DNA of 64,000 nt, from positions 1 to 64,000 of the forward strand of contig JAPLDL010000022.1 of assembly GCA_026391735.1 (NCBI GenBank), in the 5' to 3' direction. This document shows positions 1 to 8,673 of the stretch, piece after piece (the stretch's first letter is position 1; the number at the start of each line of letters is the position of its first letter). Below the pieces are notes generated by a model, which was not told the DNA's origin, made no database searches, and worked only from the letters and a program-made list of their open reading frames with translations. The position numbers and the translations under genes were made by a program. The DNA is from Bacteroidota bacterium. GTDB taxonomy: Bacteria; Bacteroidota; Bacteroidia; Bacteroidales; FEN-979.

Positions 1-739
1 AACAAAAGCGAATCCTGCGACGATCAATAAACCGGGTGTTGACTTTACCTTCATATAGTTTTGGACGGCCTCTGCCTTCTTGTTTGGGACCGTTGTACAG
101 GTACCTCAGGTTTGCATCGGGTCTGAACTTGCTTATGACTTCAAGGTTCGAATTATCGGTAATACCATTGACAAAGTTGGCTTTGGCAAAGTACCCGTCA
201 AACACTCCGACGTTAATGCCCAATGATTCAACTTCAGAGGCACGGTTTAATACCACTTTAAGATGATGCGTAACAGAACTCTCTTCCCGGTCATTCCCTT
301 TGGGGGTTACAGGCGTCTGAACAGCCTCCAGGGAGAATCCTGTGCCGTTTTCAACATCAATAATAGCCATGCAGCCGATTTCAATTCCACGCTTAACCCG
401 TTGAGCAGTTCCGCTGTAAAAATTGCCCACATCAGGGGTTTTCTTACCACTTTTAGGAAGATACGAAGGGTCATAAGCCAGAATCAATTCTTTGGAACAG
501 TTAGAACGTACAAGCTCCACATTGAACCCAGCCCAGTCAAATGGCTTTTCCATCTGATTACGGTAGGTCTTTTCGTTAAAGCTCCCGTATCTGGCCCTGT
601 TGATGAAGTTGTATTTACCGCGGAGTCCCATATAAAGGATCAGAAGATGCTGGATAAATTTTTGTCTTGGTTTGGAGATTCCATCAATCTTTGCTATTAT
701 TGCATTGATGAGGCCTTGAGCCTGATTGAGAAGCATCAT
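1..739 (-). CDS. IS transposase, DDE type, 3' end beyond window
   Basis: A frame open on the minus strand from the ATG pair at 739 to the window edge, after an in-frame TAA shortly upstream. The translation has hallmarks of a DDE transposase common in Bacteroidota: MGLRGKYNFINRARYG near residue 43, then AYDPSYLPKSGKKTP (a D-P-S motif that should carry the first catalytic Asp), RGIEIGCMAIIDVENG, and GVFDGYFAKANFVNG (second Asp in D-G-Y-F). The third acidic residue and the C-terminus lie beyond base 1. I did not find a terminal inverted repeat between 740 and 929, so the element boundary is unknown. The IS family is not assigned. The plus-strand frames over the same bases look like shadows. Confidence 0.8.
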   Translation of the reverse strand, partial: MMLLNQAQGLINAIIAKIDGISKPRQKFIQHLLILYMGLRGKYNFINRARYGSFNEKTYRNQMEKPFDWAGFNVELVRSNCSKELILAYDPSYLPKSGKKTPDVGNFYSGTAQRVKRGIEIGCMAIIDVENGTGFSLEAVQTPVTPKGNDREESSVTHHLKVVLNRASEVESLGINVGVFDGYFAKANFVNGITDNSNLEVISKFRPDANLRYLYNGPKQEGRGRPKLYEGKVNTRFIDRRRIRFC

Positions 740-929
740 GTTCTGGAGTTTTCGAACACTACAAAGCAGATGCTTTTCTCTTTTGGCTTTAGCCCATCTG
801 ATAGATATTTACAAACACGTCATTGTTAAAATTAGTGATCAAATTTTTACCGGAGTATTGATGTATGAAATATTCATTTACCACATTTAGAAATAACATT
901 GAACTTAATAAAACATTAATTTCGCTATT

Positions 930-1424
930 ATGATATCATATTATAAATTGTATTTGTTCTCATTTCTTTTTTTAAATACTGGTATAATAATCCTACTGTC
1001 ATCTAATGTAATTGCTCAAAATCAGCAAAATATTAAAACAGTACATTTCTCATATGACCTTACTGGAAACCGAGAACACAGATGGGTGACAGTCATACCG
1101 ATGCAAAAATTTGATAGCATCGATTCAATTAAACAAGATTCCATAATAAAAAATTATGATGGACTCCAGAATCACCAACGAATTACAATCTCGCTTTTCC
1201 CAAACCCGACAAAAGGTATTCTTGATCTAACAATTAATGGTTTGAAGGAAGGAGAGTTGGTGGAATATTGGCTTTACTCATTAGGAGGGAAGCAACTCAG
1301 TAAAAGTCAAACTACTTCGGCAGGTACACATATTGATTTAAGTAATTTTATTGCCGGAATATACATCATAACTGTTAAGACTTCAAACAGTTTGCATAAA
1401 TGGAAGATTATTAAAGAGCAATAA
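930..1424 (+). CDS. Small exported protein with T9SS type A sorting domain
   Basis: 164 residues: an N-terminal hydrophobic signal segment (about 1-29, ending NVIAQ), a short stretch with FSYDLTGNREHRW that resembles the YDxxGNR motif of RHS/YD-type proteins, then a C-terminal T9SS type A domain from about residue 86 (ISLFPNPTKGILDL ... LSNFIAGIYIITV ... HKWKIIKE). The sorting domain is about half of the protein, so the passenger is only about 55 residues. Proteins with this domain are exported by T9SS and the domain is normally cleaved at the cell surface. Function of the passenger is unknown. It lies between the transposase gene and tRNA-Ser with no operon partner. Confidence 0.75.
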   Translation: MISYYKLYLFSFLFLNTGIIILLSSNVIAQNQQNIKTVHFSYDLTGNREHRWVTVIPMQKFDSIDSIKQDSIIKNYDGLQNHQRITISLFPNPTKGILDLTINGLKEGELVEYWLYSLGGKQLSKSQTTSAGTHIDLSNFIAGIYIITVKTSNSLHKWKIIKEQ

Positions 1425-1467
1425 TCATAGATTTTAAGATTTCGATTAATTCTTCACACTATAACCC

Positions 1468-1477
1468 GGGGGGGGGG
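1468..1477. repeat. G10 homopolymer tract, intergenic
   Basis: Ten consecutive G residues, preceded by CCC, in the gap between the small T9SS protein and the tRNA-Ser terminator. It lies about 45 bases after the stop codon at 1424 and outside any gene. Such tracts are prone to slippage and to sequencing error. Confidence 0.9.
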
Positions 1478-1535
1478 ATTTCTTGAATGAAAAAGTTGAA
1501 AGAATGGCGTTGAATTGTGTGTTTTTCTGTGTGTC

Positions 1536-1584
1536 AAAAAATTAATAACTCCATATTCGATTGATGTACAATTGAATATGGAGT
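1536..1584 (-). terminator. Intrinsic terminator of tRNA-Ser
   Basis: Arms 1548-1558 and 1574-1584 are an 11-bp perfect inverted repeat, extendable inward with one mismatch to about 16 bp around a 5-base loop. Read on the minus strand, the stem is followed within 8 bases by a run of six T (1536-1541). It lies directly downstream of the minus-strand tRNA. Confidence 0.75.
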
Positions 1585-1591
1585 CGTGTTG

Positions 1592-1679
1592 CGGAGAGAC
1601 TGGGATTCGAACCCAGGGTACACTTTTGGCATACACACACTTTCCAGGCGTGCTCCTTCGACCACTCGGACACCTCTCC
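1592..1679 (-). tRNA. tRNA-Ser (anticodon GGA)
   Basis: 88 bases that fold as a class II tRNA. The acceptor arm is GGAGAGG against TCTCTCC with discriminator G, the T-arm carries GGTTCGAATCC, and a long variable arm follows the anticodon stem. The anticodon loop reads CTGGAAA, giving GGA for UCC/UCU serine codons. The CCA end is not encoded. A consensus Bacteroidota promoter (1722-1750) and a terminator (1536-1584) flank it, so it is an independent transcription unit. Confidence 0.95.
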
Positions 1680-1721
1680 GAAAGATTTCGAATTCGTAAT
1701 TCGTAAAAAATTACAAGGGTG

Positions 1722-1750
1722 CAAAAGTACGAAAAATTATGATAAATCAA
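1722..1750 (-). promoter_or_regulatory. Bacteroidota-type promoter for tRNA-Ser
   Basis: On the minus strand: -33 TTG at 1750-1748, an 18-base spacer, and -7 TACTTTTG at 1729-1722, matching TAnnTTTG fully. The -33 overlaps the last codons of the upstream asparaginase gene. The predicted start is about 40 bases before the mature tRNA. Confidence 0.7.
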
Positions 1751-2775
1751 ACGGTCATCTCGCCGCGAAGACTGGTCTGGAGTAATTGTTTCACCGCCTG
1801 GGTGGAAAATCGGCAGCCTAAAAGGTACATCAGCTTGGTAACTGCCGATTCGGTTGTGATGTCGTAACCCCCAATAACACCTATCTTGCTGAGTTCGGCG
1901 CTGGTCTCGTATTTGCCCATTTCAACAGTTCCTCCCTTGCATTGGGTGACGTTCAATATGATCACATCCCGGTCGGCAGCTTCTTTCAGGGCATCAAGGA
2001 ACCATGGAAGCGTTGGGGCGTTGCCAGCGCCGAAGGTCTCTAAAATCACGGCTTTTAGTCCGCAGGTATTGAGTATCGCTTCTACCGCACACTTTGAAAT
2101 ACCAGGGAACAGCTTGAGAATTGCAATACTCTCATCCAGTTCCTTTAACACTTTCAGTCGCTTGAAATTCGGCCTGAGAATACAGTCCCTGTTGTATTTG
2201 ATCTTGACTCCCACTTCGGCTAAAAGGGGATAGTTTGCCGAAATGAAAGCCCCGAAATTCTCGGTGTTCAGCTTTGTCGTGCGGTTTCCCCTGAATAATT
2301 TGTTCTCAAAACATATCCCGACTTCAGGGACTATCGGAGTGTCAACCTCTTTGGCAATAGCAATTTCAATTGCGTTTATGAAATTCTCACGCCCGTCGGT
2401 TCGCACCATCCCAATAGGTAACTGGGATCCGGTGAAAATAACTGGCTTGTTCAGGTTCTCTAACATAAAACTCAGGGCCGATGCAGTATAAGCCATAGTG
2501 TCAGAACCATGCATCACGACAAAACCATCATAATTTTCATAGTTTTCCTCGATCTCTGTAGCCAGCTTCACATAGAATGAAGGGTTCATGTTGGAGGAAT
2601 CCAGCAAGGGATTGAAGGTATGAAAATCGATCTGGCAGTTGAAATTCTCCAGTACAGGAAGGTACTTGTACAGATTTTCAAACGACAGCGGCTTAAGCGA
2701 GCCCGTTTTCGGGTCCTGTACCATCCCGATGGTACCGCCGGTATATATTACGAGTAAACTTGTTTGTCCGATCAT
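1747..2775 (-). CDS. ansA: Type I L-asparaginase
   Basis: Hydrolyses asparagine to aspartate and ammonia, normally in the cytoplasm. 342 residues, the usual length of the E. coli AnsA-type enzyme. Both signature motifs are present: VIYTGGTIGM near residue 9 with the nucleophilic Thr, and VMHGSDTMAYTASAL near residue 87 with the Thr/Asp pair. FTGSQLPIG follows at about 115. No signal peptide is seen, which agrees with the cytoplasmic type I form. It is the last gene of a minus-strand run (MBL hydrolase, glycosyltransferase, TatD, asparaginase) and is separated from tatD only by a heptamer repeat array, so read-through transcription is likely but not shown. Confidence 0.93.
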   Translation of the reverse strand: MIGQTSLLVIYTGGTIGMVQDPKTGSLKPLSFENLYKYLPVLENFNCQIDFHTFNPLLDSSNMNPSFYVKLATEIEENYENYDGFVVMHGSDTMAYTASALSFMLENLNKPVIFTGSQLPIGMVRTDGRENFINAIEIAIAKEVDTPIVPEVGICFENKLFRGNRTTKLNTENFGAFISANYPLLAEVGVKIKYNRDCILRPNFKRLKVLKELDESIAILKLFPGISKCAVEAILNTCGLKAVILETFGAGNAPTLPWFLDALKEAADRDVIILNVTQCKGGTVEMGKYETSAELSKIGVIGGYDITTESAVTKLMYLLGCRFSTQAVKQLLQTSLRGEMTV

Positions 2776-2780
2776 ACTTT

Positions 2781-2878
2781 GAATTTACGAGTTACGATTT
2801 ACGATTGACGAATTACGATTGTTCTCTGATTTACGATTATAATGTTAACTCGTAACTCGTAACTCGTAATTCGTAAAT
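2781..2878. repeat. Heptamer repeat array (ACGAATT/ACTCGTA type), inverted midway
   Basis: Fourteen consecutive 7-base units in one phase. Units such as CGAGTTA, CGATTTA and CGAATTA on the left give way to GTTAACT, CGTAACT and CGTAATT on the right, so the orientation reverses. The segments 2785-2797 and 2850-2862 are a perfect 13-bp inverted repeat. The array fills the tatD-ansA gap and runs into the 3' end of tatD. Confidence 0.85.
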
Positions 2879-3666
2879 AAATTTAATGCATTTTTCGTTG
2901 TGACTTCCGCCACTTCTTCCAAAGATACGCCTTTTATTTCTGCAATCTTCTTCGCTATTAACGGAATATAAGCCGGTTCATTGCGTTGGCCGCGTTTTGG
3001 AACAGGAGGCAGAAAAGGTGCGTCGGTTTCAAGGAGCAAAGATTCAAGCGGTATGGCGGCCACCACATCGGCCAGAACTGATTTTTTATAAGTTACGACT
3101 CCGCCTATCCCAAGGTAAAATCCCATCATCAGCACTCTTTCGGCCTGGGCCACATCCCCGCTGTAACAATGGAATACTCCTTTCAAACCACGGTCATTCC
3201 TGGCTTCCATGATCTCAAGCGTTTCCTTCATGGAATTCCTGGTATGGATGGCAACAGGAAGCCGGTATTCCAGCGCAAGGTCAAGCTGGAGGTTGAATGC
3301 ACTGGTCTGTTCTTTTTCAAATGTCTTGTCCCAGTACAAATCAATGCCTATCTCGCCAACACCATAAAAACGCAGGGATTTATCGGAAAGATATTGCCTG
3401 ACCAGCTTTAACTCTTCAGCGTAATTGTTGCGTACCGAGGTGGGATGCAGTCCCATCATAGGATAACATAGATGGGGCCATGTTGAGCAAATACTTAGGA
3501 GCTGCTCTACCGAAGAGGAATCGATATTTGGGAGGAAGAGATTGTTAACCCCTGCTTGTTCAACACGTTGCATCATCTGATCCCTGTCGGCATCAAACTC
3601 CTCAAGGTAGAGGTGCGCGTGGGTATCGGTAAAAACGAGATTACTCAAGGTGAATCGCAATGTCAT
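2845..3666 (-). CDS. tatD: TatD family metal-dependent hydrolase/DNase
   Basis: A TIM-barrel amidohydrolase-superfamily nuclease. Expected metal ligands are visible in order: DTHAHL, GEIGIDLYWD, IHTRNSM, FHCYSGD and LETDAPFL. The open frame extends upstream to 3867, but that part overlaps the glycosyltransferase gene and has no TatD similarity. I chose the ATG at 3666, 273 residues; a TTG at 3648, overlapping the upstream stop, would also fit. The last residues (TNYELRVTS and the stop) are encoded by the heptamer array, so the native C-terminus seems to have been replaced or extended by repeat DNA. Translational coupling to the upstream gene is likely from the overlap. Confidence 0.9.
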   Translation of the reverse strand: MTLRFTLSNLVFTDTHAHLYLEEFDADRDQMMQRVEQAGVNNLFLPNIDSSSVEQLLSICSTWPHLCYPMMGLHPTSVRNNYAEELKLVRQYLSDKSLRFYGVGEIGIDLYWDKTFEKEQTSAFNLQLDLALEYRLPVAIHTRNSMKETLEIMEARNDRGLKGVFHCYSGDVAQAERVLMMGFYLGIGGVVTYKKSVLADVVAAIPLESLLLETDAPFLPPVPKRGQRNEPAYIPLIAKKIAEIKGVSLEEVAEVTTKNALNLFTNYELRVTS

Positions 3667-4597
3667 CCGCCGGAATATCAAGCATACAGCGGAAATGCTG
3701 CCTGGGGCATTCCCTGAAACCCAGCTTGCTGCAGGGCCGGCAGCCAAGGCCGTAAACCTCTGCAATGTATGAACTCCCCATATCTTCAGGCATGTATGGG
3801 TACATCCCGAATGCAGGAATGGTATTTCCCCAAACAGATACCATTTTTTTATGATAAGCCGCAGCAATATGCATTAGTCCGGTATCATTTGTAAGGACTG
3901 CGGATGACTGCCTCACCAGTGACGCAGACTGGTTCAGGGAATACTCCCCGCAGAGGTTCAGTATGGGTTTCGTCGAAAGCTGCATGATCTGATCCCCTCT
4001 TTCCCGGTCCTCCCTGCCACCCAGGAGGATCACGGGTTTATTAAGTTTCTCAATAACTTCCGCCACCTTCCCCGGAGGGAAGATCTTGGTAAGATGCTTT
4101 CCTCCGATGACTACAGCGATATACTCAGGAAACGCGGGCAGAACCTCATCCGCAGACGAAATAAAATAATCAAGTCCCTTCAGGTCATTCTTTACTCCAA
4201 GCTTCTTTGCAGCTCCGAAATACCGGTCCACAATATGGTTATCGGGAAGAAAATTCCATTTAAAGTTTACCATAAGGAATTTTCTGATGTTCAGTTTGGT
4301 AAAACTCCCCGAAGGCTTGCCCAGCATGATTTTCAGGTATGCGGACCGTGGATTTTTATGAAGGTCGACGATGAAATCAAAGCGCTCGGACCTGAGCCGT
4401 GGAACAAGACTTTTAAAATTCCCGTCGTACAACCATAGGTTATCGATATAGGGATTCGACTTTAAAACAGGTTCAAATTGCTTTTTGGTAATATAATGGA
4501 CTTCGGCACCCGGCAACTGCTGCTTCAGGCATCTTACAACCGGCGTCGTTAATACGATGTCGCCGATAGAGGAGAAGCGGATGACGAGGATCTTCAT
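3641..4597 (-). CDS. Glycosyltransferase family 9 (heptosyltransferase-like)
   Basis: 318 residues with the GT9/ADP-heptose:LPS heptosyltransferase pattern: N-terminal ILVIRFSSIGDIVLTTPVVR, and the C-terminal nucleotide-sugar site VLTNDTGLMHIAAAYHKKMVSVWGNT. A Cys-rich tail (CRPCSKLGFRECP) occurs in many Bacteroidota members. It probably adds a sugar to the LPS core or another surface glycan at the inner membrane; the sugar cannot be told from sequence. Its ATG overlaps the stop of the MBL hydrolase gene (ATGA), and its 3' end overlaps tatD, so the three are translationally packed. Confidence 0.88.
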   Translation of the reverse strand: MKILVIRFSSIGDIVLTTPVVRCLKQQLPGAEVHYITKKQFEPVLKSNPYIDNLWLYDGNFKSLVPRLRSERFDFIVDLHKNPRSAYLKIMLGKPSGSFTKLNIRKFLMVNFKWNFLPDNHIVDRYFGAAKKLGVKNDLKGLDYFISSADEVLPAFPEYIAVVIGGKHLTKIFPPGKVAEVIEKLNKPVILLGGREDRERGDQIMQLSTKPILNLCGEYSLNQSASLVRQSSAVLTNDTGLMHIAAAYHKKMVSVWGNTIPAFGMYPYMPEDMGSSYIAEVYGLGCRPCSKLGFRECPRQHFRCMLDIPADDIAIHLE

Positions 4598-5232
4598 CTT
4601 ATAAATGGATTATTCACCATCTCATAACCGATGCTTGTCTGCTCACCGTGACCGGGATAAACCACGGTATCTTCGGGGAGTGTAAAGAGCTTTGTCTTAA
4701 TACTTTCCATAAGGCGATCGAAATCACCCGAAGGCAGATCGGTACGCCCGATAGTGTCCCTGAAGAGAACGTCGCCTGTGATCACAAAGCCATCGGCTTC
4801 ACTGTAAAAGCATACACTCCCATCGGCATGGCCCGGGGTGTAAAGAACCTTCAGGGAGCAATTCCCGAAGTTTATCATCTCGCTATCGTCAATAAAACCA
4901 AGGGGTTCAGGTATGCTTTCAATAGTGTAACCGAAGTTCAGCGCGATATTCTTTGCTTCAGTGACAAAAGGAAGTCCTGCCTTGTGTAGTTCTGGGTGTA
5001 TCCCGTATTTTTCAGCTATAAAGTGGCTGCCCAGAATATGATCTATATGGGAGTGAGTGAGGAGATGACGGACAATCTTAAGTTGGGAATCCTGGATGAA
5101 ATCCGACAATCCCTGTTTCTCAAAAGGTTCAAAACAGGCTGCATCAATAATAACAGCTTCTTTGGTCTCATCGTACAGCAAGTATGTGTTGACCATGAAT
5201 GAGTTGAATGTAAATCGTTCCAGTTGTATCAT
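4594..5232 (-). CDS. MBL-fold metallohydrolase (glyoxalase II-like)
   Basis: 212 residues of the metallo-beta-lactamase fold, hydroxyacylglutathione-hydrolase-like group. Motifs: LLTHSHIDHILG (HxHxDH metal site), YTPGHADGSVCFY, VITGDVLFRDTIGRTDLP and VYPGHGEQTSIG. A longer frame begins at 5253, but the predicted -7 box at 5258-5251 would put the transcription start downstream of that codon, so I prefer the ATG at 5232 (MIQLERFTF). Thioester hydrolase activity is the family expectation; the physiological substrate is unknown. First gene of a four-gene minus-strand cluster. Confidence 0.88.
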   Translation of the reverse strand: MIQLERFTFNSFMVNTYLLYDETKEAVIIDAACFEPFEKQGLSDFIQDSQLKIVRHLLTHSHIDHILGSHFIAEKYGIHPELHKAGLPFVTEAKNIALNFGYTIESIPEPLGFIDDSEMINFGNCSLKVLYTPGHADGSVCFYSEADGFVITGDVLFRDTIGRTDLPSGDFDRLMESIKTKLFTLPEDTVVYPGHGEQTSIGYEMVNNPFIR

Positions 5233-5250
5233 AATCTGTATAATCCTCTG

Positions 5251-5258
5251 CAAATATA
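5251..5258 (-). promoter_or_regulatory. -7 promoter element for the MBL-GT9-tatD-ansA cluster
   Basis: TATATTTG on the minus strand, a full match to TAnnTTTG, ending about 19 bases before the ATG at 5232. No clear TTG was found at -33. It decides the start codon of the downstream gene. Confidence 0.5.
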
Positions 5259-5272
5259 GGAAATAGAAGCCA

Positions 5273-5305
5273 TTGCTACCTGCTTATAAAATAATCGTAA
5301 CTTAG
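5273..5305 (+). promoter_or_regulatory. Possible promoter for the propeller/barrel gene
   Basis: TTG at 5273-5275, a 22-base spacer, and TAACTTAG at 5298-5305, which matches TAnnTTTG except one base. The spacer is long. Position is right for the gene starting at 5335 and divergent from the MBL cluster. Confidence 0.35.
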
Positions 5306-5334
5306 CGACCCGATTACTTTTCTGATCAATTCAT

Positions 5335-8300
5335 ATGCCGGCTTGCATTGCAACTCGTGAGGGATTATTATGGCGCCTCCTGGTGTGGTTCAGCTGTGTT
5401 TTGCTGATTTTGATATGGATTCCGGTGAAAGGTCAGTTCTACAGCGGTTCCCAGCTGACCTTCGGCAAATCAAGGGTCCAGTATAACGATTTCCTCTGGC
5501 TTTATTTTAAATTCGACAAGTTCGATACATATTATTATCTAAACGGAAAAGAGCTGGCCCAGTATTGTGCCGAGTATTCCGACAAGCATATCAAGGAAAT
5601 TGAACTTGAACTGCAGTCGGTGCTTGAACAAAAAATACAATTTATCATTTTCAACAACCTGAGCGACCTCAAGCAGAGCAATATAGGGCTCTTCGGAGAT
5701 TGGGATTCGTATAATACCGGAGGTGTAACCCGTATCATTGGGGGAAAGGTACTGATCTATTTTGACGGCGATTACAGGCATTTTGACCAGCAGATCAGGG
5801 CCGGGATCACCCAGGTCCTGCTGAACCAGATGATGTATGGAACGGGTATCGGAGCGCAGATAAAGAATAATGCCCTGTTTACAATGCCCGACTGGTACAT
5901 GAACGGGCTTATCTCCTTTGTCTCCCGCAAATGGGATTCGGAACTTGATAACGCCGTTATGGATGCAGTGCTCACAAAGAAACATTTTAAGATCAACAGC
6001 CTGTCAGGCGTCGATGCCGCATTTGCAGGGCATTCGATCTGGCAATATATTTCGATGACATACGGGGATGCAGCCATACCGAATATCGTTTATATGACCC
6101 GCCTGACCAGGAGTATCGAAAAGGGTTTTCTTAATGTCCTGGGAGTGCCTTATAATACAGTGGTTGAGAACTGGCATGCTTACTACAGCGATCTGTATTC
6201 AAAGCAGCTTGCCCAGAGGGAAAATCCTGCGGGAACCTCCTTGAACAGGAAAAACAAACCCGACAAGGTCTTCCGCCAGCTTAAGATCAGCCCCGACGGC
6301 AACACTGCCGCCTACTGCACCTGGAACCTCGGCATTTACAAGATCTTTTTAGTGGACCTGGAAACAGGTATAAAGAAACGGATCTACCGGGGAGGTTACC
6401 GTCTTGCCGAGAAGCCCGACCTTTCCTACCCGATTCTTGCCTGGCACCCTGGCGGAAAAATCCTGGCCATTCTTACGGAAAAGAAAGGGGAGGATTACCT
6501 TTATTTTTATAATACTGCGGATAAGAGTCGTGAGCATGTCGTACTGTTTGAGTTTGACAAGGTGCTTGATATGTCCTATTCGAGCGACGGCAGCCTGCTC
6601 CTGATGTCGGCAGTTCAGAAAGGGCAGAGCGACATCTATGTTTACAATATAGCGGCCGGCTCACATGAACAGCTAACAAAAGATATCTATAATGATCTGA
6701 ATCCAAGGTTTATCAATGGTTCGACCCAGATCATTTTCGCCTCGAACCGGCCATCCGATACGATTAGATTCGACCCCCTGATCGATATCAGCAAGATCGG
6801 TTATAACAATGATATTTTTATCCTGGATTATAAAGGCCATTCCCCCCTTATGAAAAGGATCACCAAAACTCCTGAAGTGGATGAGATCCAGCCCAATGCC
6901 TATATGGGGAATTACCTGACCTATCTGAGTAACCAGAACGGGGTCTATAACAGGTTCCTGGCCCGTTACGATTCTTCGGTTTCATTTATAGATACGACTA
7001 CGCATTACCGGTATTATACAACCGCATACCCTGTCACGAATTATACAAGGAATATCCTTGAAACAGACATATCGGGACCTGGCGGGCGTTATGGAGAAGT
7101 GGTCTTTCTGGATCAGAATTACAGGATGTATATAAGGGACCTGGTAAAGCCGAAATTCCTTGAACCCCAAACCCTGGCTCCTGCGATCTTCAGGACCAGG
7201 GAAGCCGTGAAACCTCCCGAGCCCAAGGTCAGAGGAGAAGCCAATGATACTATCCCGAAGCTTGTTCTGCCACAAACCCCGGCCCAACCTTCTCATTCCA
7301 GGTTCACTACTGTGAAAGTCAAACCACCCCCTGTAAGGACCGCTCCAGAAACCGATTCGGTAAGTTACGGTGAACTGAAACTGATCGCACTGGCCATGTC
7401 GGATACATCCAAAAAAGGGGTTTTGGGCCGGCAGCCCGGTATGAAAAAAGACACACTGAGCAAATACAAATACGCCAAACAGCTCAATTATAATGTGGAG
7501 TATTCTATCGACCAGATGGTCACCCAGATCGACTTTACATATCTTAACTGGGCCTACCAGCCTTTTTCAAATTCCAGTTCACCTATTTATATAAACCCCG
7601 GGTTCAATGCATTGTTCCTGGTCGGGATAACGGATCTCATGGAGGATCATAGGATCACCGGGGGTGTGAGGCTGAATTTCAACCTGGTGAACAATGAATA
7701 TATGCTCAGTTATGCCATCTTTAAAAAACGACTGGACCACCAGATTATATTCCACAGGCAGTCGGTGGAAGAGGCTGCCGATTATTCCATTATCCGCCAC
7801 CGCATCAATGAGCTTTATTATATTCTGACTTATCCCTTTAACCCGGTCCTGAACATCAAAGGGACGGTCACCGCAAGGTATGACCGTGCCGTATACCTTT
7901 CGACAGATCCCATCAATCTTGCAATTCCTGATTTGAACCGGCTGTGGGTAAGCCTGAAAGCTGAGCTTACTTATGATAACACAAGAAACCTCGGATTGAA
8001 CCTGTACCAGGGCACAAGGTATAAGGTTTTCGGAGAGGCTTACCAGCTTGCCCTTGATAAAAGCATCCAATGTTACGTTCTGGGGTTCGACATCCGCAAT
8101 TATCAAAAGATACATCGTACCCTGATCTGGGCCAACCGCTTCGCGGCAAGTACTTCCTTCGGGAGCGGAAAGCTGGTTTATTACCTGGGAGGCGAGGATA
8201 ACTGGCTGTTCCCAAGGTTCAACAGCTCAACCCCTGTAGCCCAGGACCAGAATTATGTGTTTCAGACCCTGGGCACCAACATGAGGGGGTTTGATCAGAA

Positions 8301-8673
8301 TATCCGTAACGGCAATAGTTTCTTCGTATATAATACCGAGCTCAGGATGCCTGTGTTCCGTTATTTTTTTAATCGCCCTATACGTTCCGATTTTCTGAAC
8401 AATTTCCAGGTTGTAGCTTTCGGAGATGTGGGTTCGGCCTGGACGGGGACCTCTCCCTGGTCGTCCGACAACCAGCTTTTCACCAGGTATATTTACCGGA
8501 ATCCCCTGTTCATAAAAGTTGAATCGGTCAAGGATCCTATTGTGGAGGGTTTCGGATTCGGACTGCGTTCAAGGCTTCTTGGATACTTTTTGAGGGGCGA
8601 CCTGGCCTGGGGAGTTGAAGACGGAAGAGTACTTAAACCTGTATTTTATTTCTCACTTAGCCTGGACTTCTGA
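5335..8673 (+). CDS. Exported protease-like/beta-propeller/outer-membrane barrel protein
   Basis: 1,112 residues. An N-terminal hydrophobic segment (about 10-34) is followed by a domain like gluzincin-type peptidases: MPDWYMNGLISFVSRKWD near residue 184 matches the PxWxxEGxAxY segment of that fold. The upstream helix that should carry HExxH reads RAGITQVLLNQM, so the zinc site is missing and the domain is probably not catalytic. TolB/PD40-type propeller repeats follow (about 315-560: ISPDGNTAAYC, WHPGGKILAIL, YSSDGSLLLMS, INGSTQIIFASNRP). The last ~400 residues look like an outer-membrane barrel with alternating strands and a terminal aromatic (LSLDF). Role unknown; a surface scaffold or binding protein is a guess. 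Its stop overlaps the next start. Confidence 0.7.
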   Translation: MPACIATREGLLWRLLVWFSCVLLILIWIPVKGQFYSGSQLTFGKSRVQYNDFLWLYFKFDKFDTYYYLNGKELAQYCAEYSDKHIKEIELELQSVLEQKIQFIIFNNLSDLKQSNIGLFGDWDSYNTGGVTRIIGGKVLIYFDGDYRHFDQQIRAGITQVLLNQMMYGTGIGAQIKNNALFTMPDWYMNGLISFVSRKWDSELDNAVMDAVLTKKHFKINSLSGVDAAFAGHSIWQYISMTYGDAAIPNIVYMTRLTRSIEKGFLNVLGVPYNTVVENWHAYYSDLYSKQLAQRENPAGTSLNRKNKPDKVFRQLKISPDGNTAAYCTWNLGIYKIFLVDLETGIKKRIYRGGYRLAEKPDLSYPILAWHPGGKILAILTEKKGEDYLYFYNTADKSREHVVLFEFDKVLDMSYSSDGSLLLMSAVQKGQSDIYVYNIAAGSHEQLTKDIYNDLNPRFINGSTQIIFASNRPSDTIRFDPLIDISKIGYNNDIFILDYKGHSPLMKRITKTPEVDEIQPNAYMGNYLTYLSNQNGVYNRFLARYDSSVSFIDTTTHYRYYTTAYPVTNYTRNILETDISGPGGRYGEVVFLDQNYRMYIRDLVKPKFLEPQTLAPAIFRTREAVKPPEPKVRGEANDTIPKLVLPQTPAQPSHSRFTTVKVKPPPVRTAPETDSVSYGELKLIALAMSDTSKKGVLGRQPGMKKDTLSKYKYAKQLNYNVEYSIDQMVTQIDFTYLNWAYQPFSNSSSPIYINPGFNALFLVGITDLMEDHRITGGVRLNFNLVNNEYMLSYAIFKKRLDHQIIFHRQSVEEAADYSIIRHRINELYYILTYPFNPVLNIKGTVTARYDRAVYLSTDPINLAIPDLNRLWVSLKAELTYDNTRNLGLNLYQGTRYKVFGEAYQLALDKSIQCYVLGFDIRNYQKIHRTLIWANRFAASTSFGSGKLVYYLGGEDNWLFPRFNSSTPVAQDQNYVFQTLGTNMRGFDQNIRNGNSFFVYNTELRMPVFRYFFNRPIRSDFLNNFQVVAFGDVGSAWTGTSPWSSDNQLFTRYIYRNPLFIKVESVKDPIVEGFGFGLRSRLLGYFLRGDLAWGVEDGRVLKPVFYFSLSLDF

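Noticed and set aside
263-829. Plus-strand coding region of 188 residues
   Set aside because: The minus strand over the same bases encodes a recognisable transposase; the plus frame has no signal or family features.
1454-1724. Short coding frames on both strands
   Set aside because: They lie over the tRNA-Ser gene and its terminator.
3667-3867. N-terminal extension of TatD
   Set aside because: It lies within the glycosyltransferase gene and has no TatD similarity.
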